This document shows, one piece after another, positions 63,337 to 64,000 of a stretch of 64,000 nucleotides of DNA (positions are counted from its first letter, which is position 1; each line of letters starts with the position of its first letter). This DNA is from Planctomycetota bacterium. Its GTDB lineage: Bacteria; Planctomycetota; UBA1135; UBA2386. The stretch spans positions 744,001 to 808,000 of the forward strand of contig JACKHZ010000009.1 of the NCBI GenBank assembly GCA_020638735.1, written 5' to 3'. A program made the position numbers and the translations under genes. The notes beneath the pieces were generated by a model. The model made no database searches, was not told where the DNA came from, and saw nothing but the letters and a program-made list of their open reading frames with translations.

Positions 63337-64000
63337 ATGGTCGCGATCCGCAAGAGCGGCGGCGTCGTCGCTTTTCACTGGCAAGGCAAACTCACCGACC
63401 CGCGCGAGGACGCGTTCGCCGACGCACTGTCGCAGCGACGCTTCCGCACCATCGAGAACGCCGCCAGCGAGGAGGTGTCGGTCGGCTGGGTCACGCCCGC
63501 CGACCCGACCGGTGACAGCTTCGCCACCGAAGACCTCGACGGCGGCGCCGGCGCGTGGCTGCGCTTCCGCATCGACAAGAAGTCGATGCCGATGAAGTGG
63601 CTGCAGATCCACCGCGACGCGGCCGAGAAGGCGCGCGGCAAGAAGCTGTCGGCGCGCGAGCGCCGCGAGCTCAAGGACGACCTGATGGACCAGCTGCTGC
63701 CGCGCGTGCTGCCGACCATCACGCTGGTCGACGCGCTGCTGTTCCACGACCGCCGCACGGTGCTGCTGTTCGCCACCAGCAAGACCGCCAGGGAGGCGTT
63801 CGTGAAGCTGATGTTCGAGACCTTCACCGTGCAGCTCGACCAGGGCAACCCGCTCGAGAACGGGCTACGCCTCGACCTCGGCGAGGAAGAGGACTTCGCG
63901 CTCGAGCGGCTGGAGCCGATCCGCTGGCCGAACGCCGAGCGCGCGCAGCCGAGCGCCTCGCTGGCTGCCGCCGCGGCCAGCGCCGCGGAGGGCGACGCAT
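63337..64000 (+). CDS. rdgC: RdgC-like recombination-associated protein (partial)
   Basis: 221 residues to the right edge, where the gene is cut. The order of motifs fits RdgC: an N-terminal K-x-x-x-V-A-F-x-W strand, a Lys/Arg stretch with KKLSARERRELKDDLMDQLLPR, a second strand region (TLVDALLFHDRRTVLLFATSKTA) and VKLMFETFTVQ. RdgC forms a ring on double-stranded DNA and modulates RecA. ATG 63337 is chosen because it places the first conserved Lys about as far from the start as in E. coli RdgC. An in-frame ATG at 63283, three bases after a GGAGG, would add 18 residues. Confidence 0.6.
   Translation, partial: MVAIRKSGGVVAFHWQGKLTDPREDAFADALSQRRFRTIENAASEEVSVGWVTPADPTGDSFATEDLDGGAGAWLRFRIDKKSMPMKWLQIHRDAAEKARGKKLSARERRELKDDLMDQLLPRVLPTITLVDALLFHDRRTVLLFATSKTAREAFVKLMFETFTVQLDQGNPLENGLRLDLGEEEDFALERLEPIRWPNAERAQPSASLAAAAASAAEGDA

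Overview
This is a high-GC stretch of chromosome (hand count of one 60-base line: 80% GC at 52801) with a tightly packed set of ordinary and secreted-protein genes. The organism is most likely a planctomycete. The evidence is a sigma factor translationally coupled to a Ser/Thr kinase, many large exported proteins of unknown role with HEAT, CAP, VWA, LamG, CotH or subtilase modules, and a recurring C-terminal module (FG-S-GC start, LSN-type end) that I associate with deep-branching planctomycetes. I cannot fix the genus. No rRNA, tRNA, CRISPR array, IS element or prophage is visible. No intergenic gap exceeds 300 bases; the longest are 28353-28599 (247 bases, divergent regulatory region) and 51739-51966 (228 bases, nothing recognisable).

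Layout. 1-1407: 3' end of a Clp ATPase gene, two hairpins, then dprA. 1449-8276 (minus): two small membrane-protein genes, a secreted HEXXH metalloprotease-like protein, a large membrane protein with a spermidine-synthase-like domain, and a secreted C45-type Ntn hydrolase. 8474-9721 (plus): a secreted protein that looks like a catalytically dead metalloprotease. 9753-18596 (minus): class I fructose-bisphosphate aldolase with foreign-looking codon use, then three large secreted proteins (CAP domain, subtilase, HEAT plus VWA). 18749-24220 (plus): SLC13-type permease with RCK_C domains, a tandem pair of paralogous two-helix membrane proteins, an anchored unknown and a second CAP-like secreted protein.

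22.7-29.8 kb is visibly poorer in GC (58% in the line at 24901) and holds a coherent signalling unit: an ECF-like sigma factor overlapping a transmembrane Ser/Thr kinase with a large outer domain, divergent from a LamG surface protein. An inverted repeat lies between them. 29.8-42.6 kb: a membrane-anchored unknown, Tex with an RGG tail, an M16-like protease, an ankyrin lipoprotein, a HEAT protein, a CotH/lamin-tail surface protein and a PLP enzyme. 42.6-44.0 kb: a crotonase overlapping an odd permuted methyltransferase. 44.1-52.9 kb (minus): a MacAB-like ABC export operon with two adaptors, one ATPase and two permeases, followed by a multicopper oxidase and a VOC protein.

53.1-64 kb: a small anchored protein, a patatin fused to a ferredoxin domain, and a divergently transcribed, translationally coupled acyl-CoA ligase, thiolase and FadB-like enzyme (beta-oxidation). 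Then come a lipoprotein, an alpha/beta-hydrolase lipoprotein, a parvulin-like protein and the 5' part of an rdgC-like gene. The most unusual items are the patatin-ferredoxin fusion, the permuted methyltransferase with altered catalytic motif, the sigma/kinase/LamG island, the shared C-terminal module on four exported proteins, and several apparent pseudoenzymes.
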